From positions 1,843,367 through 1,907,366 of the forward strand of contig QAOA01008473.1 in assembly GCA_003255065.1 (NCBI GenBank): DNA of 64,000 nt. The letters run 5' to 3'. The stretch's first letter is position 1, and each line of letters opens with the position of its first letter. The position numbers were made by a program, and so were the translations under genes. Below the pieces are notes generated by a model. It was not told the DNA's origin. It ran no database searches and saw nothing but the letters and a program-made list of their open reading frames with translations. The stretch is from Cercis canadensis. Lineage: Eukaryota; Streptophyta; Magnoliopsida; Fabales; Fabaceae. Positions 1 to 13,000 of the stretch are shown here, in pieces.

Positions 1-761
1 TTCTTCTTAATCCTTATAATTTCTCCCGGCTACTTCCTACTCTCTTTCTTCGTTGTTTAGTGGTTGACCTTAAGGATGTGAACGGTGTCACTGTATATCA
101 AGGAGCTTTCTCTCAGCGCAGGTGTTTCGTGAGCATTACTCTGGGAGCTTAGAAGAGTATCGCCTGAAGTCAACCAGGAAGCCACAGTAGATACATAAAT
201 ATTTTTCATCTGCAAAAAAAAGTGGAAACAAATGGTATTTCGTAGATTCTGCTTCGTTCAGTCTCTCTTTCTTTTCATTTAAAATTTTTATTATACGCGT
301 TCCCCTCTTTTACATGGAGCTTGTCACTCAAATACACTTTGGACCGTAAATATTGCATAGTGCCAATGTTGCATGTTTCTTTTAGAAGTTTATGATACTT
401 TCTTTTTTCTTTTGAGGGAGTGTGTGAAGGTTATAGACTGAGTCAAGGCTCAAATTTTATATCTATACGCGTATATGCATAGGCAGATTCAGGTCTGTAT
501 AATTCCCGGAGTTATAACTTATATGAAGCATGGACATAAAAGATGGTTGGCTGTCATTCTTCATTGGTATTTGAGTAAGATCAGTCCTTTTTGTTTTTTT
601 TTTGATTGATTACTTGGTAGTAAATAAGGGATCAGGCTTCTTTTCAGAAAACTACCAATAAACTGATTTTTTTTTTAACCTTTTCTTTTGAATTTCTATT
701 CCCTGGTCACGTTTTTTCTTTGTGGCAGACTTGAAGCTAGGACCTTGTCCCATGCTTACAA
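1..761 (+). other. Probable 5' leader exons and introns of the TDBD gene
   Basis: There is no convincing coding sequence here. A pyrimidine-rich tract followed by cag at 726-728 gives a small leader exon 729-764 whose last three bases are the proposed start codon. A second ATG followed directly by GT lies at 232-236 and could be the end of an alternative leader exon. The true transcription start may lie outside the window. Confidence 0.35.
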
Positions 762-3329
762 ATGGTATTGTGTTAAGAAAGAACGATAGAAGAAGAGCTT
801 CATCATGAAACCTCAATCTAGATTAGAAGACTGAATACACGATGCTATTAAGTCCAAAGAACATGAGACTATCATAACTATACTTTCTGGAAAGCTCTTT
901 CAAATGTCAATGGATTGACCATAGTCCATAGAGAACAAGCTCTAGTAGAAATTTAGTTATACGAATTAAATGAATAAGAATTTACTGCTGCATTTAGCAT
1001 GTACACATTCAGTATAGAATCCAGAAAGACATAGTAGATGTCCATAGTGAAAAGGTGCTAACTGTTGCCCATTACAAAAGGTGTCGTTTATATCATTTGC
1101 ATGTTTCCAATCTTGCAATATCCTAGTAGTATTTCTCAGCAAAATAAGGTGTTAATAGTATGATTGACAGTTTTAAACGTATCAGTTTGATCTTTACATT
1201 AATGTTAGAACAAATGAAACTAACTTATTCAATGGAATTGTTGTTCTGCCAACAGTTTGTATGATGTTTGAAGTTAAGGATTTAAAGCTTACATATTGAA
1301 ATTTGAATTTTGTTATCAATCATAGAGAAGCCTTCCTATTTTTATTGTCACTATTAGGAGGAAAGTAATATATTGCCTTGATAGATTAAGAACATCATAC
1401 CATATAGAGTTTGATTGAAGGAAACAAGTAAAGGAGGAAAAAGTTGTGCTTTTTAATATAGCATAAATATCACAGGCGGAAAATTGTTGGATCTTTATTT
1501 AATTATAAGTGTATTCTTTGTCCATCATCATACTATTCTTATTACATGGCCAGTCTCATTCCCTAAGTTAAGTGAAGCATATTTGAATATTATTTGCTAC
1601 AGTCTTTCCAAAACAAAGGATTTTGGATGGTAAAGGATGCTGGACACATTAATGACAGAGGGACGGCATTTGATAATCCATCCAAAATTGAACCAAAGCG
1701 ATCTCATGAATGGTTTGTTGACACTGCTGAAGTAGATTTTTTTCCAAACAAGAAGCAAGCAATGGAAGATCCAAATGGAAAATCAAGTTCAGGAATTTCA
1801 AATGCAAACTTTTCTCCTTGGGAGAACAATCCTACTTTTCAGTCTGTTCCAAACCAATTTATTGGCCGATTATTTGGGTCTGATACTAGGTCATCTGTCA
1901 ATTTTATGGACAAGAATACATCTTATGCTGCAGTTGCTGATTCTAGTGCAAGAACAAAGATGATCAGCAACCACTATGGAGAAGATGCATCTTTTGGCTT
2001 GTCTATATCTCATTCTGTTGAAGATTCTGAAGCATGTCTAACTTTTGGTGGAATTAAAAAAGTCAAAGTAAATCAGGTTAAAGATTCTGATTGTGTACAA
2101 GCTCCGGAGGGACTTAATTTTAGTAGGCAGAATAATGGTGATATACATCAGGCCTATAACAGGGAAGTTGAGACAAGATCTGTAGCAATGGAGCAAGCCT
2201 TCGATAAGGATGATAATGGTGTCTCTTTAATGGGACACTCACATACCTACAACAGAGGGGATGCCCATGTTATATCACTAGGGGCACCCTATAGCAAAGG
2301 AGATGACAATGTCATATCGATTGGTGATTCATATAATAAAGAGGACACAAGTATAATTTCTTTTGGTGGATTCCCAGATGAACAAGATATTATCCCTGTG
2401 GGCAGGCCTGCTGGGGACTATGATCCGTTATATAATCAATCTTCAGTTCAAGTATCAAAAACAGCTCAGGAAATAGAGTTTGATGCATCAAATTCCAATG
2501 CAGCTGTAAGTTCTCCTCTGGCAGCTAAACTGAAGTCTGAATCTGTGCCCAAGTATATTAAACCAGAGTTCAAAAAGAAAGAATCTCCAAACAGCTTCCC
2601 TTCTAATGTCAGAAGCTTGATATCTACTGGTATGCTTGATGGTGTTCCTGTGAAGTATGTCTCAGTGGCCCGGGAGGTAAATTCAGGTCTTTTTATTTTT
2701 TCTTTTCTTTTATTTGAAGTTCTGTATCATAGGAAATAAGATGTGGCTATGTTGCTGCCTGGATGTAGGAGCTTCGTGGAATTATAAAAGGTTCTGGCTA
2801 TCTTTGCGGATGTCAGTTGTGTAATTATACCAAGGTAGTAATCCGCTGGAAATATAGAAGGTTCTTGCTGCCTAAGTGATTTTGAACTTCTTAAAATCTG
2901 ATTGCGTGTGGCTTAACTGGTGTTTTCCTTTTATCAGGTTCTCAATGCTTATGAGTTTGAGAGACATGCTGGTTGCAAAACGAAACATCCAAACAATCAC
3001 ATTTACTTTGAGAATGGAAAGACCATTTATCAGATAGTACAGGAACTGAGGAATACCCCTGAAAGTGTGTTGTTTGATACAATTCAAACAGTTTTTGGTG
3101 CACCAATTAATCAGAAAGCATTTCGCATTTGGAAAGGTAAACAAACTCTTCCCTTGTGTCAGTTTTACTCACAAACTTGTACATGTGCATCCATAAGCTT
3201 TTATTTTTGGGTTGTGCGTGGCACATCACTTATTCAATTGTTTTGTCCTTTCAACTCCATTCAGAATCATTTCAAGCAGCAACACGCGAGCTTCAACGAA
3301 TTTATGGAAAGGAAGAACTAAACATATGA
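762..3329 (+). CDS. Tify-domain-binding-domain (TDBD) plant nuclear protein
   Basis: Spliced gene, exons 762-764 (only the ATG), 1603-2676, 2769-2834, 2938-3136 and 3265-3329; 468 codons before the TGA, in frame throughout. The N-terminus reads MSFQNKGFWM, an opening I recall from this plant family. The long second exon is Ser/Asn/Asp-rich and probably disordered, with four to five degenerate repeats around residues 220-265 (core VISLG/VISIG/IISFGG). The C-terminal 120 residues begin at SFPSNVRSLISTGMLDGVPV and run through a Cys pair (CGCQLC), a cysteine further on and YEFERHAGC. This is the region called Tify-domain-binding or TPL-binding in jasmonate-signalling annotations and also seen in plant PHD proteins; here no PHD finger follows. 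It is probably a nuclear regulator, but its partner is not known to me. The ATG-only coding exon is inferred from acceptor cag/729 and donor ATG|GT at 765. The family call is firm and the start less so. Confidence 0.8.
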
Positions 3330-4829
3330 CTGTCAAAACGTAACCTAGGTTAGACTCTACTGTGCATAGATATATCAATCTCGAAGTATTTTTCTTTTTG
3401 TTCTGGCTCAACAATCTTCCCTAAATTCTGTACTTGTTATGGCCTTAACTTAAATGATAGGCGCTTTTTGTTAGTTTTGGTGCAAATCAGTTTAGATGAC
3501 GTGCTTTGGTGCGCAATATATTATCAAGAACGTTATGTAAAAGGCGCTTGGCTTTATTTGCGAAGAAATTTCATGTACAATTCGCGTTTCTATTTGGATG
3601 CATTTTCATAATGAAAGGTAAAAGTCGCCCAACTATTTTTGACAGTTCCTCCTATGCTGACAAAAATCTTGGAAAGTAGAGGCAAATCAATAGCTGGTTT
3701 GTGGTGACAGAGGACAAAACATGTGCTCTTGGTCTTGCGCGTCTTCAGTTGATTCTATCATGGTGGGTCATATGAGACGAGGTAATGGTTTCCGCGCATT
3801 TCTGAGAATTCCCCTAGTGTGGAACTTACTAGAAAAACATGCCGAGTAATGCATCATTTTCTTCTGTGGCTTAGCTTTGGCCTCAGTTGAATATTTTATT
3901 AATGGAGGTTTTTATGTAGAATGTTATACCACATGAAAATAACTAATGTGTAAATGACATTTGTACAAGTCAACTATTTTTAAGTTTGTTTGAGAAAATA
4001 AAATAAAATATATTTATATCTAATAAAATATAAAAATTATGTATACGTCAGTATAATATGGTATATTTATGTAGTGTTATAAAATTTTTGTTTATTAATT
4101 TATATTATAACTTATAAATTAATAAAATTATATATTGAAGTTAAGATTTTAAAGTGAATGTAGTATTTCTTTCTAAACTTGTGTTTAGTGAATATTGTTG
4201 TATTATTAATTTTGATATGTAACCATGAATTTGCATGAGACAACCTTTTGTTATATATTAATAATTAACAAATAGTATATCAATGATGCGTATGAATTGG
4301 AAGGGGTTTGGGATTATAATGGGCACAAGGATGAATGAAAAATAAAAGAAAGATGGATTAATAATGGGTATAGATAATTTTGCCAACGCCAGCAGCTTGA
4401 TTCTGTCACTATCCGTTAGCATGGCTACGCATTTTCAGCAAATCTATACAAGACTCAAAACAAAATTACATCTCTATTTTCATGGTTCCTGCATTTTCTT
4501 ATCGAAGGATGACAAAATGTCAAAATGTGTATTTACTACAATCCACCACAAGACAGTAGAACGTTTATACATCAAACAAATCAATGAACATTGGATCACG
4601 TCCCAACCAAAAACAAAATAAGCGGCGGTAAGACATGCATTCACCACTGAATCAGATCTTAGCTTCGAACAAATGTAACTTCTTGCAAGAAACTACTTTT
4701 CACACGCAAAATTTGAAAAGAATGACGAAGGAAAATGTAAAGCACAAATCATCATGTACATGCAGTGTTATCCTCCTTCCCTCCCGTTCTTGGTCAATAG
4801 TGTTGCTTACAATTAGAAATAATTTGTCC
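3330..4829. other. Intergenic spacer between convergent TDBD and RABE genes
   Basis: This is the 3' flank of the TDBD gene on the left and of the RABE gene on the right. The part from 3960 to 4330 is very AT-rich. Open frames at 4364-4847 have no recognisable domain and no coding character. I see no RNA gene or bounded mobile element. Confidence 0.5.
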
Positions 4830-7796
4830 TCAACCACAGCAAGCTGATTTTTGTGCAGCTTGCCCAGCCCCTCCTGCTTGGTCATGCTGGTTGATCCTGA
4901 TTGCTGCAGGCTGCAATGAGAACACCATGAGACATTGAACTTGACTTTAGATTTAAAGGAGAGTTTTCAAATACCTCTGCCCTAGAATCAGTATCAGCAA
5001 GCCTTTGTTTTATATCTCTTGCTATCGAGAAGAAAACTTGCTCCACATTTAGATTTGTCTTTGCACTCTGCATTACAAAATCTTTCAGTGCATATTGATA
5101 AAAACCTTCAGGTAGCTTCCACATTCTCAAGTATGTATCACTTACAGTTTCAAAGAATTTGATTCCATATTCATCAGCCAGTGCTTGGCCCTTGGAGGTA
5201 GGCACAGCCTAAAGGAGAGACAAATGTAAATAATCACAAACATCGCAAATCTGACCACAAGAGAGGTAGAAAGAGAGAAGCTTTGACGTGTTACTAATTC
5301 AATTGATGGCCCCTTTCCTCAAATGAATGCCAGTCATGTTTCATTCACTAACAGTCTAACAGTCATTTTGGCCGGACGCATGGATTAACAAACATTTACA
5401 ATGACGCGACTCAACCATGAGTAGAAGTTGTGTTAAATGATGAAGGATATTTGATGACATTAAAGGTTCACTTTTCAAGAAGCAATTTCAGGCTTAGCTT
5501 GTGCGTCTGTTGATCAGGATTGCTGTTTGCGAGAAGGTATTGTTTTGAGTAATGGCATTCTGTTTCATTACATAAACAATGCCAATAAAGTTTGCATACC
5601 CTTTTGCTTTCATCCATGTCAGCCTTGTTCCCCACCAGTATTTTGTTAACATTATCTGAAGCGTGTTGTTCTATGTTCCGAATCCAATTCCTGATATCTG
5701 AAATTGCAGAAACTGGATGAATGGAAGCCAAGATTGGAAAATCCTTTAAAGAGAAAAGCTCAACTGAAGCATGAGATGGGAAATTTACTGTTAAAGGATG
5801 ATTCATCTGTAACATCATAGACAAGCAATATGCCCATAGCTCCACGATAGTAAGCTGGAAAAATGAAAAAAAAAAATTAGTAAAAGATGATATAACATAT
5901 GATCTACTTGACAAAGACTTGCGTTAGTACAAAATATCAAAAACAATCAAGAAGAAAGAACTTTAGAGAACTATCAATGTAAAAGAATCCATAATGCACC
6001 CCTATGGAATGGTAGGGCAGGTATATCTAGAGTTTAACTCACAATACACCAAGCATTTATAGACTTAAATAACAGTTTCACATAATTTCTGGCCTATAAA
6101 TTCTGCAAGGTCGGCAATGGAAACAATGGAGAGCCAAATAAGGAATGGAAGACTATATTAGGCACAGGCACGCAGGAAAACATAATTTGGGGATTCAATT
6201 GTTTTTTTTAATCCTAAAGGATTTAGAACTATCACTGAAGTTTTGAATTGTCAACTGTCTATAACAGTCTTGCACGTTAATTTTGACATTGAATAGAATA
6301 ACCATATTTCTCAGTGCACTCTCTCTCATTCTATTCGTTGTCTCTTATTTCTATATCCTTATTTCTCTTTATCTTTTTTTCTTTCTCTCTATACTCTTGT
6401 CCTTTTTTTCTCTACCTTTTATAGGCATCAAGAAAAAAAAAAGATGACAATACTTGAGTAAAATCAATATGACAGTATAAGGATCAGAAACCTTACCAGT
6501 TGTAATTGTTCGAAACCGCTCCTGACCTGCTGTATCCCAGATTTGGAGCTTAATCCGTTTGCCATCAAGATCAATGGTTCTTATCTTGAAATCAATGCTG
6601 CATTAGGATGATAGACGTTGTGATGTACAGAAACTTGTGCAAACGAGAATGTGTAGTTTTACATGTAAATTAATAGCCAACGGGGGTTAGCTCAGCTAGT
6701 AAGGATCGAAGCACTTCGCTTACAAGGTTTAGGTTCGAATCTCATTGTGAACAATCCCCCATTGGTAGACAATCTATAAGTACCATAAGCTCTTGTTGAG
6801 GCCTATGTCATGTCTTAGCTTTGGAATAGAATAGTCTTCCCTCACCTTAAACTTTTTCAAATTAAAAAAAAAAAACATGTAAATTAATAGAAACGCACCC
6901 TATGGTTGTGATAAAACTAGTAGTGAAGGAACCATCTGAGAAACGCAAAAGAAGGCAACTCTTTCCAACACCTGTAAAAGTGAAAAAGAGAAGAGGTGAG
7001 AAATGTTATATGCTAAAGCACCATAGTTCTCCGATTGCCATTTCTCCGGCAACTATTATGAATCCCCTATTCATTGAGAAGGTAGAAGTATGACATCTAT
7101 CGTGCTGTAGCAAACAATTAAGCAGGATGTAAAATTCAGAGCAAAAGTAGATGAGTTATGTTAACGTTTATGCGAGCATCAATCAGAGACAAAATTTCTT
7201 TTAAATAAGAAAAAAAATGAAAAACAAAGCTCAGAATCATCATCTAGAAGCAATATAACCGCTGAAGGCTACTTTGAATAACACACATTATTGAATCATA
7301 AAGATGATCAACTATATACGATAACTGCAAAATTTCCAAACAATGTCATATTAAGATCAAAACGAATCTGTAATTTCTTCCCTTTTAAACCGTCATTGCA
7401 TAATTTTATAATAATTGAAACAATGATACTAATGCTCGCTCAAACTAGATCATGAAAAGATGCAATATCTCATAATCTACAACAAATCCTAACTTGAAAA
7501 AGTTATATTTGTAGCAGGCCCCAATCTAATATTTTCAGACGAAAGGAACCAATCACTCGCACAATAAATGTCGCCGACCAGTCTGAAAACATCAGTATTT
7601 GTTATTAAGGTGATTCACCATTATTAATTTTAATGTAGAAATGCAACCTAGATAAACAACTCCACTTTCGGTTCCCATGAGATAGAGAGAGAGAGAGAAA
7701 GGAAAATGAAAGGAGTGACTTACCACTGTCGCCGATCAACAAAAGCTTTATGAGGTAGTCGTAATCGGCACGAGCCCTTGCCGGTGGAGCAGCCAT
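4830..7796 (-). CDS. RABE1: RABE/Rab8-type small GTPase
   Basis: Eight exons on the minus strand: 7724-7796, 6899-6971, 6497-6597, 5789-5854, 5600-5697, 5146-5208, 4975-5067 and 4830-4910. Together they encode 215 aa, the usual RABE length. All Rab signatures are present: P-loop GDSGVGKS (split across exons 1 and 2), switch I SFITTIGIDFK, switch [15 protein letters not shown] and ETSAK. The Rab8-like C-terminus reads [18 protein letters not shown] and ends in KSACCG, a double-cysteine geranylgeranylation site. Family knowledge: RABE GTPases regulate Golgi-to-plasma-membrane traffic at the cell periphery. The start [20 protein letters not shown] is typical. The gene appears intact. Intron 2 carries a SINE (separate entry). 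Nothing suggests a pseudogene. Confidence 0.95.
6661..6676. repeat. SINE target-site duplication, left copy
   Basis: The 16 bp acatgtaaattaatag here are repeated without mismatch at 6875-6890 and bracket the SINE. The leading A of the right copy could also be counted as part of the poly-A tail. Confidence 0.92.
6677..6874 (+). mobile_element. tRNA-derived SINE in RABE intron 2
   Basis: The element starts with a tRNA-like head: an A-box region tagctcagctagt at 6688-6700 and a B box ggttcgaatct at 6732-6742. A non-tRNA body follows, and it ends in an A-rich tail (about 12 A) at 6864-6875. It is flanked by a perfect 16-bp target-site duplication, acatgtaaattaatag, at 6661-6676 and 6875-6890. 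Its orientation is opposite to the host gene. The downstream duplication ends 8 bp from the intron donor, and the element with one TSD copy makes up most of the 301-bp intron. The perfect duplication points to a recent insertion. Confidence 0.93.
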
Positions 7797-9590
7797 CAAT
7801 TTGTAATCAATGAATAAAACGCTTGCAACACTGACAAAAAAGGTATTCCTCTCTGTATATATTATAATCCAAAAAGAAAAAGATAAAACCATTCACATGT
7901 TTCTCCATAAACGAATAAAATGCAAGAGCATGCGCGAGAGAGAGAGATAGAAAGTTACCAGATCGAATATGCAAATATAGACGGGAGAGCAAGGGATCTC
8001 CAAAGCTCACAAGTGAAGGACAATGGAGATATAGAGAGAAAGGAGCGGTAGTTATTTTTGTTTCTTTTTTCTTTTTTAAAAACAATTTGACCACTATGAG
8101 ACAACCTCAAGCTCTTCACAACCTCCAACTTCGAAGCTCCTCCGACTATGGTGGGTGGCTAAAGTGCGCACTTTCTCTCCCTTTTCCACCTCTTGCTGCT
8201 GTGGTGCGCATATGCCTCAAGTCCGCACGCTAGCACCTCCACCAAAATATGTAATTATGTATACGAATTAGAAGAATTATTAACAAGAGAGAGGGAGCAG
8301 TGTTAATAGCATCTGCGACTGCAACAGCCAACACCGAATTTAGCTCCGAATTTGTCAACAAAAATTCTTGATCAGTAACATGATTCCACGCCTCATCTAT
8401 ACCAATTATATAAACCTGGTAGTGTTATGGGCTCATGACTAGTTTAAGCAATAGACATAGATAGACCAAGGTTTCATTTAAGTACATGTGGCCGTTGATG
8501 ACTGTAGTTGTTTGTGTGCGTTGGCATCCTAATCATAGCCAGCTAATATTTTGTTAAAGCCGTTAATTAACTGTCAACGGCTTTAAAACCAAAACAAAAG
8601 CGTAAGTGTTGTGCGGCTTTCATTAAATTATAGCCGCCCCCATAAACATGCTTGCAATGTTTTTCTCAAGTAATCACCATCGCAAGACTCTAATTTAAAT
8701 GTGTCATTCTAAGAAAACCTATAGTTGTATAATATTAATTAGCCCTTTTCATTTGCATAACAGTTTTTAAGTAATAAAATTTGACCAATTTTATTTTACA
8801 ATTCTTCTAGTTTTCTTTTTCTTTTTCCCCAAAAAAAAAATCCAGCAAATTTAGTTAAAGATTATAATAATTTCTCTTACTAGTATGGGAGCTCTCCCAG
8901 AGGTTTGGAACAGGAAGAGCATGAAGGTGAAGTTAATTTGAACCTCCAATTTTATAGAGATGGAGACAACTTTGACATGATCAGTAAGGACGAAAATAAG
9001 AAACATTTTCGCCGAAACTAGGACAATGCATGTCAAGACCAATTCATATTTCATAGTATAACTTTCACTTTAAGGAACCAAGACAACTGCTTATTTTTTA
9101 TTTCCATGATTTGATCAAGACAACGATTTCTTCTCCTTCTTGAAACAGAAAATTGATGCTACTAATATTCTTGTGATTAAGTAGATTGTTTATACGAAGT
9201 GTAAAAGATAAAAAAGACAGCGAGAGTCCTATATGGCAATAAAAGTTTCCAACATTACAGCTAAGTTGAAATCAATTTAATTTGTTCTGATTAATTATGA
9301 TCATTCATTGACATTTGACAAGGAACACGAAGGACTTTTCTTTAATATAATAAGATGAACATAGTTCTTAACTAATCTCTTAAATTGTTTTATGAAAATG
9401 TCTTCCTACCATAGTAGATTATTCTTTTGGCTAAGCCAATCATTTTATTTATTTCAACCACTTTCACCTGAGACACTAACTAGCAGTTGGTCACGTAGGA
9501 TACAATTTAGACTACTGTCTCCCCACTCAAATTTGTTTGCAATTCATACTACATTTTATGATAATGGCATATTTGTCATCCTTCCCTAGG

Positions 9591-10018
9591 CTTAAATATT
9601 ATATTTTAGTAACAAAATTACACATCTATCACACTTTATAACTTAATTACTTAAATATTATAATTTTAAAAAAATTAAAAACAAAAAAAAAAATTCAAAC
9701 ATGTGAGGCCACCAATGACCACGTGGACACACGTTGGACACGTCATAATCAATTGGCGTGTCCCTTTTTGTCACATTTTTTCTTTGTCTTTTTTTTTTTT
9801 TTTTAATTCTTATAAGCAGCTAAAGAAATAACGCGTCATAAGGCTACTAGCATATTCCACATGGACACGCCACATAGTTACTAGCACGTTTGGTGGTCTC
9901 AATATGTCAATTATATTTTCTTTTTATTTTTAGTTTTTTTTTAAATTATAATATTTAAGTAATTAAAATCAAAACTATTATAAATTAATAAATTTGTTTA
10001 TAAAATATAATATTCATG
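9591..10018. mobile_element. Non-autonomous Mutator-like foldback element (MITE)
   Basis: The two ends are long inverted repeats. The left arm, about 9591-9725, and the reverse complement of the right arm, about 9885-10018, share aatattatatttta, then aattacttaaatattataat, an A-rich tract and a gag(g/a)ccacca block. Each arm is about 125-135 bp. The internal part contains further half-matching GC-richer words (acgtgg, acacgtc, gcgtgtcc). There is no coding capacity. Exact outer ends and target-site duplication could not be fixed, so the class (MULE-like) rests on arm length and likeness to the element at 44103-45300. Confidence 0.65.
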
Positions 10019-13000
10019 TGAAAGACCTTCCTTCCCCATCAACATTTATTTTTAAGTCAAGTATTTGATGCCGTCAAAGCTTATGACGTACATGTGCAAA
10101 ATCAAGGATGTATTTGGAACGAGTGAAAATAGAAGTAGTGAAAGAAAAAGTAAAAATTTACATTATGTACCAAAAAATATACAGTATCTATATATGTCAA
10201 TGATTTTTATTATTTAACAAATGCTACCTACACAATTATTGCACTGAGTTTATAAATCTATACAAGATTTCATATGAATTTAAGTGAACTTATTTATTTG
10301 TCAAAACTCAAATAAAACCACATTTTGTAATTTGCGTTATTCGCAATTTCGTTCCAATCTTGGAATTCGTACATTATTTTTAATTCCACTTCAAATGAGA
10401 CGCAGTTATCCACCGATTGGTCTAGCATCTCTCTTTTGTATGCAATTGTCAAAAGACAATTCCTCTGCCAGACGTTAAGCTCACCAAAATTACGAAATTA
10501 TTTAAAATTTGGAGTTGCTTTTTCTTTGGGGGAGGGGGGGCCAGAGTTAATTGAATATCATTCTCGTCCTCAAATGTTTATGATTTTCTTCTGCAACATT
10601 ATCTGATTGATCCGAAGGTGGCTAAAATTGGAAGCCACGTATATTCGCACTCAAAGTTCCACTGTACACGAATCTGTTGGGTCACAGCCATTGATCTCAA
10701 AACTGATAGCTTTAGGCACCTCTTTTAAAAGAAAAAGAATTTGTTATTTTTTTTACTCAAAAGACTCATGGTTGCTTTAAATTGGGGACTCTAATGGCAT
10801 TGCCATATATATCATTTCTTAGTGTCATAATTCATAGATATTATAGGTCATTTCGATATTTGCATGTTAGCATGAAGCAGTAAATGTAATGTTTGAGATG
10901 GTGAATAAATAAAATTGTAACAATCAGCATAACATCATATTGGAATATATAGGATATACTCACCTCACCTGTAATAAACCCAATTTCACCACCCTCCTTA
11001 GATTCCTTCATTTCTTAGTTCACCTGGAGAGGTAATTTGGTTACACTAACGTTTACATTAGACTCGTGACTATTGCAAACTGGGGCTCTGTTTTGATGAT
11101 TTCATTTTTTTCCATTCCTTTTTGTTAAAATAAATAAATAAATCCGGAGAAACTTAATTGAGAAGGGGACCATGCCCCAAATCAATCTCTAGCATAACAT
11201 GTGGCAAAAAGACAATAAAGTGGTTAATTTGAACCCATAATTTTTGTAAAATTGTAATTCATACCTGCTTTATAAAATCAACTTACCTGCAAAACTGAAG
11301 AAACAATAAATGTTTAATTAAGACTTGTGTCACATTATTTAGTGAAAATTCAAAGTGGGGCTAGCTAGCTGTGAGGTCGCATTACTTATGCAAAGACACT
11401 CGATGATTGACTAACTTCACCAACTATCAGGACATGCTTCTGAAAAATTTGATCTAAGTATGATCCTTATCCAATTGATGCATGCCATGTGCCACTAACC
11501 AACTCCTGTGGATGACCCTAGCAACTGTACCCTACCTTGTCTGAAAGAAATAATGTTTTAGAGGACCCCTTTTTCCTATCTCATTTTGTCCTCATTCTCC
11601 TCCTGAGCTTATGATTTAAGAAGCAAACTCCTATAGGTTGAAGCAGAGTGACATAGCAAAGCATGACATAAAGATTTCCATAGATTGAAATTCGCAAGTT
11701 TTGTCTTTTAAAAAAAAATTAAAATTAAAATTTGACAAACAATTGTAGACTTTAGTTACATCCACGTTCAAAAATATAATTATATTAATTCATCAAAAAG
11801 ATACCCAAAGCATATCAGAAAATAATAAGCCAGCAAGTTAATGCTCTAGGCATATGCTCCGAAGATCCTTCCCCCAACCTCCAACCAAAAGAAAATGAAA
11901 AAAAGAAAGAAACAATACCTTATTCTTTATATCTGAGGAAACTCTCCTGCCCCTATTCTCTTTGATGAGTGATTCATAGCCTCCACAATTTGCTAAGTGT
12001 TTAATTACAATTCCACGTGAAAAACTGTGATGGCGGTCAGAGCATGCAGCAGCGACACCAATGATGGGGAAAACGAGGACGATGATAAAGAGCCCTTGAA
12101 CTTGATAATCAACCAATGACGGGTACAAGTCGATGAACTTGTTTTGATCATTTGGGCAACTGAAGATCCTTTGGCACTCTATTTATAGGAGCAAGATGAG
12201 AAGATACAAGGTTGTGGCTCATCTATACCTCTATATTTTCAGATGAGAGAACAAAAGTTTTAACTTCTTTCCTCTATGTATGAAGCTCAATGAAACATTT
12301 GAGGTAGTTATTGTTGCTTGCTAGAGATATTCTAATTAAGCTTTTTTTAATATATGTTTGCAATATTAATATCGTCAAATTTGATCGCATTTAAGAATTT
12401 TTTCCATGTTATTTCATTGATTCTGTAATGGGATTTTAGAAGCTGCCCATAACAATGTGATTAATCCAGAGGGATTGTATAACCCAAGGTTTTGCATCAT
12501 CGTCATCTTCGGTAATAACGTGTTGTGACTTGTGATGATAATAGCAAGATTTCGTCATCATGTGCACATCTTCAAATATGATTTACTCGTATCGTCTCGT
12601 TTAATAGTTAATGCAAAGTTCTGAAGGAGTTGATTTTTTTGGATACTATCAACATGATTACGCCACTCTGCATTTTTCGGATCGGGGTGAAGGGGTACTT
12701 CCTAGTGTTTGTTCTGCTGTTATTTGCACTATAAAAATAGATGGATCGTGAATAAATTGTGATTAATTATTTAAAAAGCAAAAATAATAAAATAAAACCA
12801 GATTGTTTCTTTGTTCATTGGCTTATGAATTATTAGTAAGATATAACTTTTAAATATTTTCCATTGGTATAATCTAATCATAGTGAATGTGGGATTATCA
12901 AACTGTAATCATTGATCTATGACATCCAAACCATATATATTAGACTGCGTGCTTTTGTTTTTTTTTTTTTTTTATGGAAATTAAGACTGCGTATTTTGTA

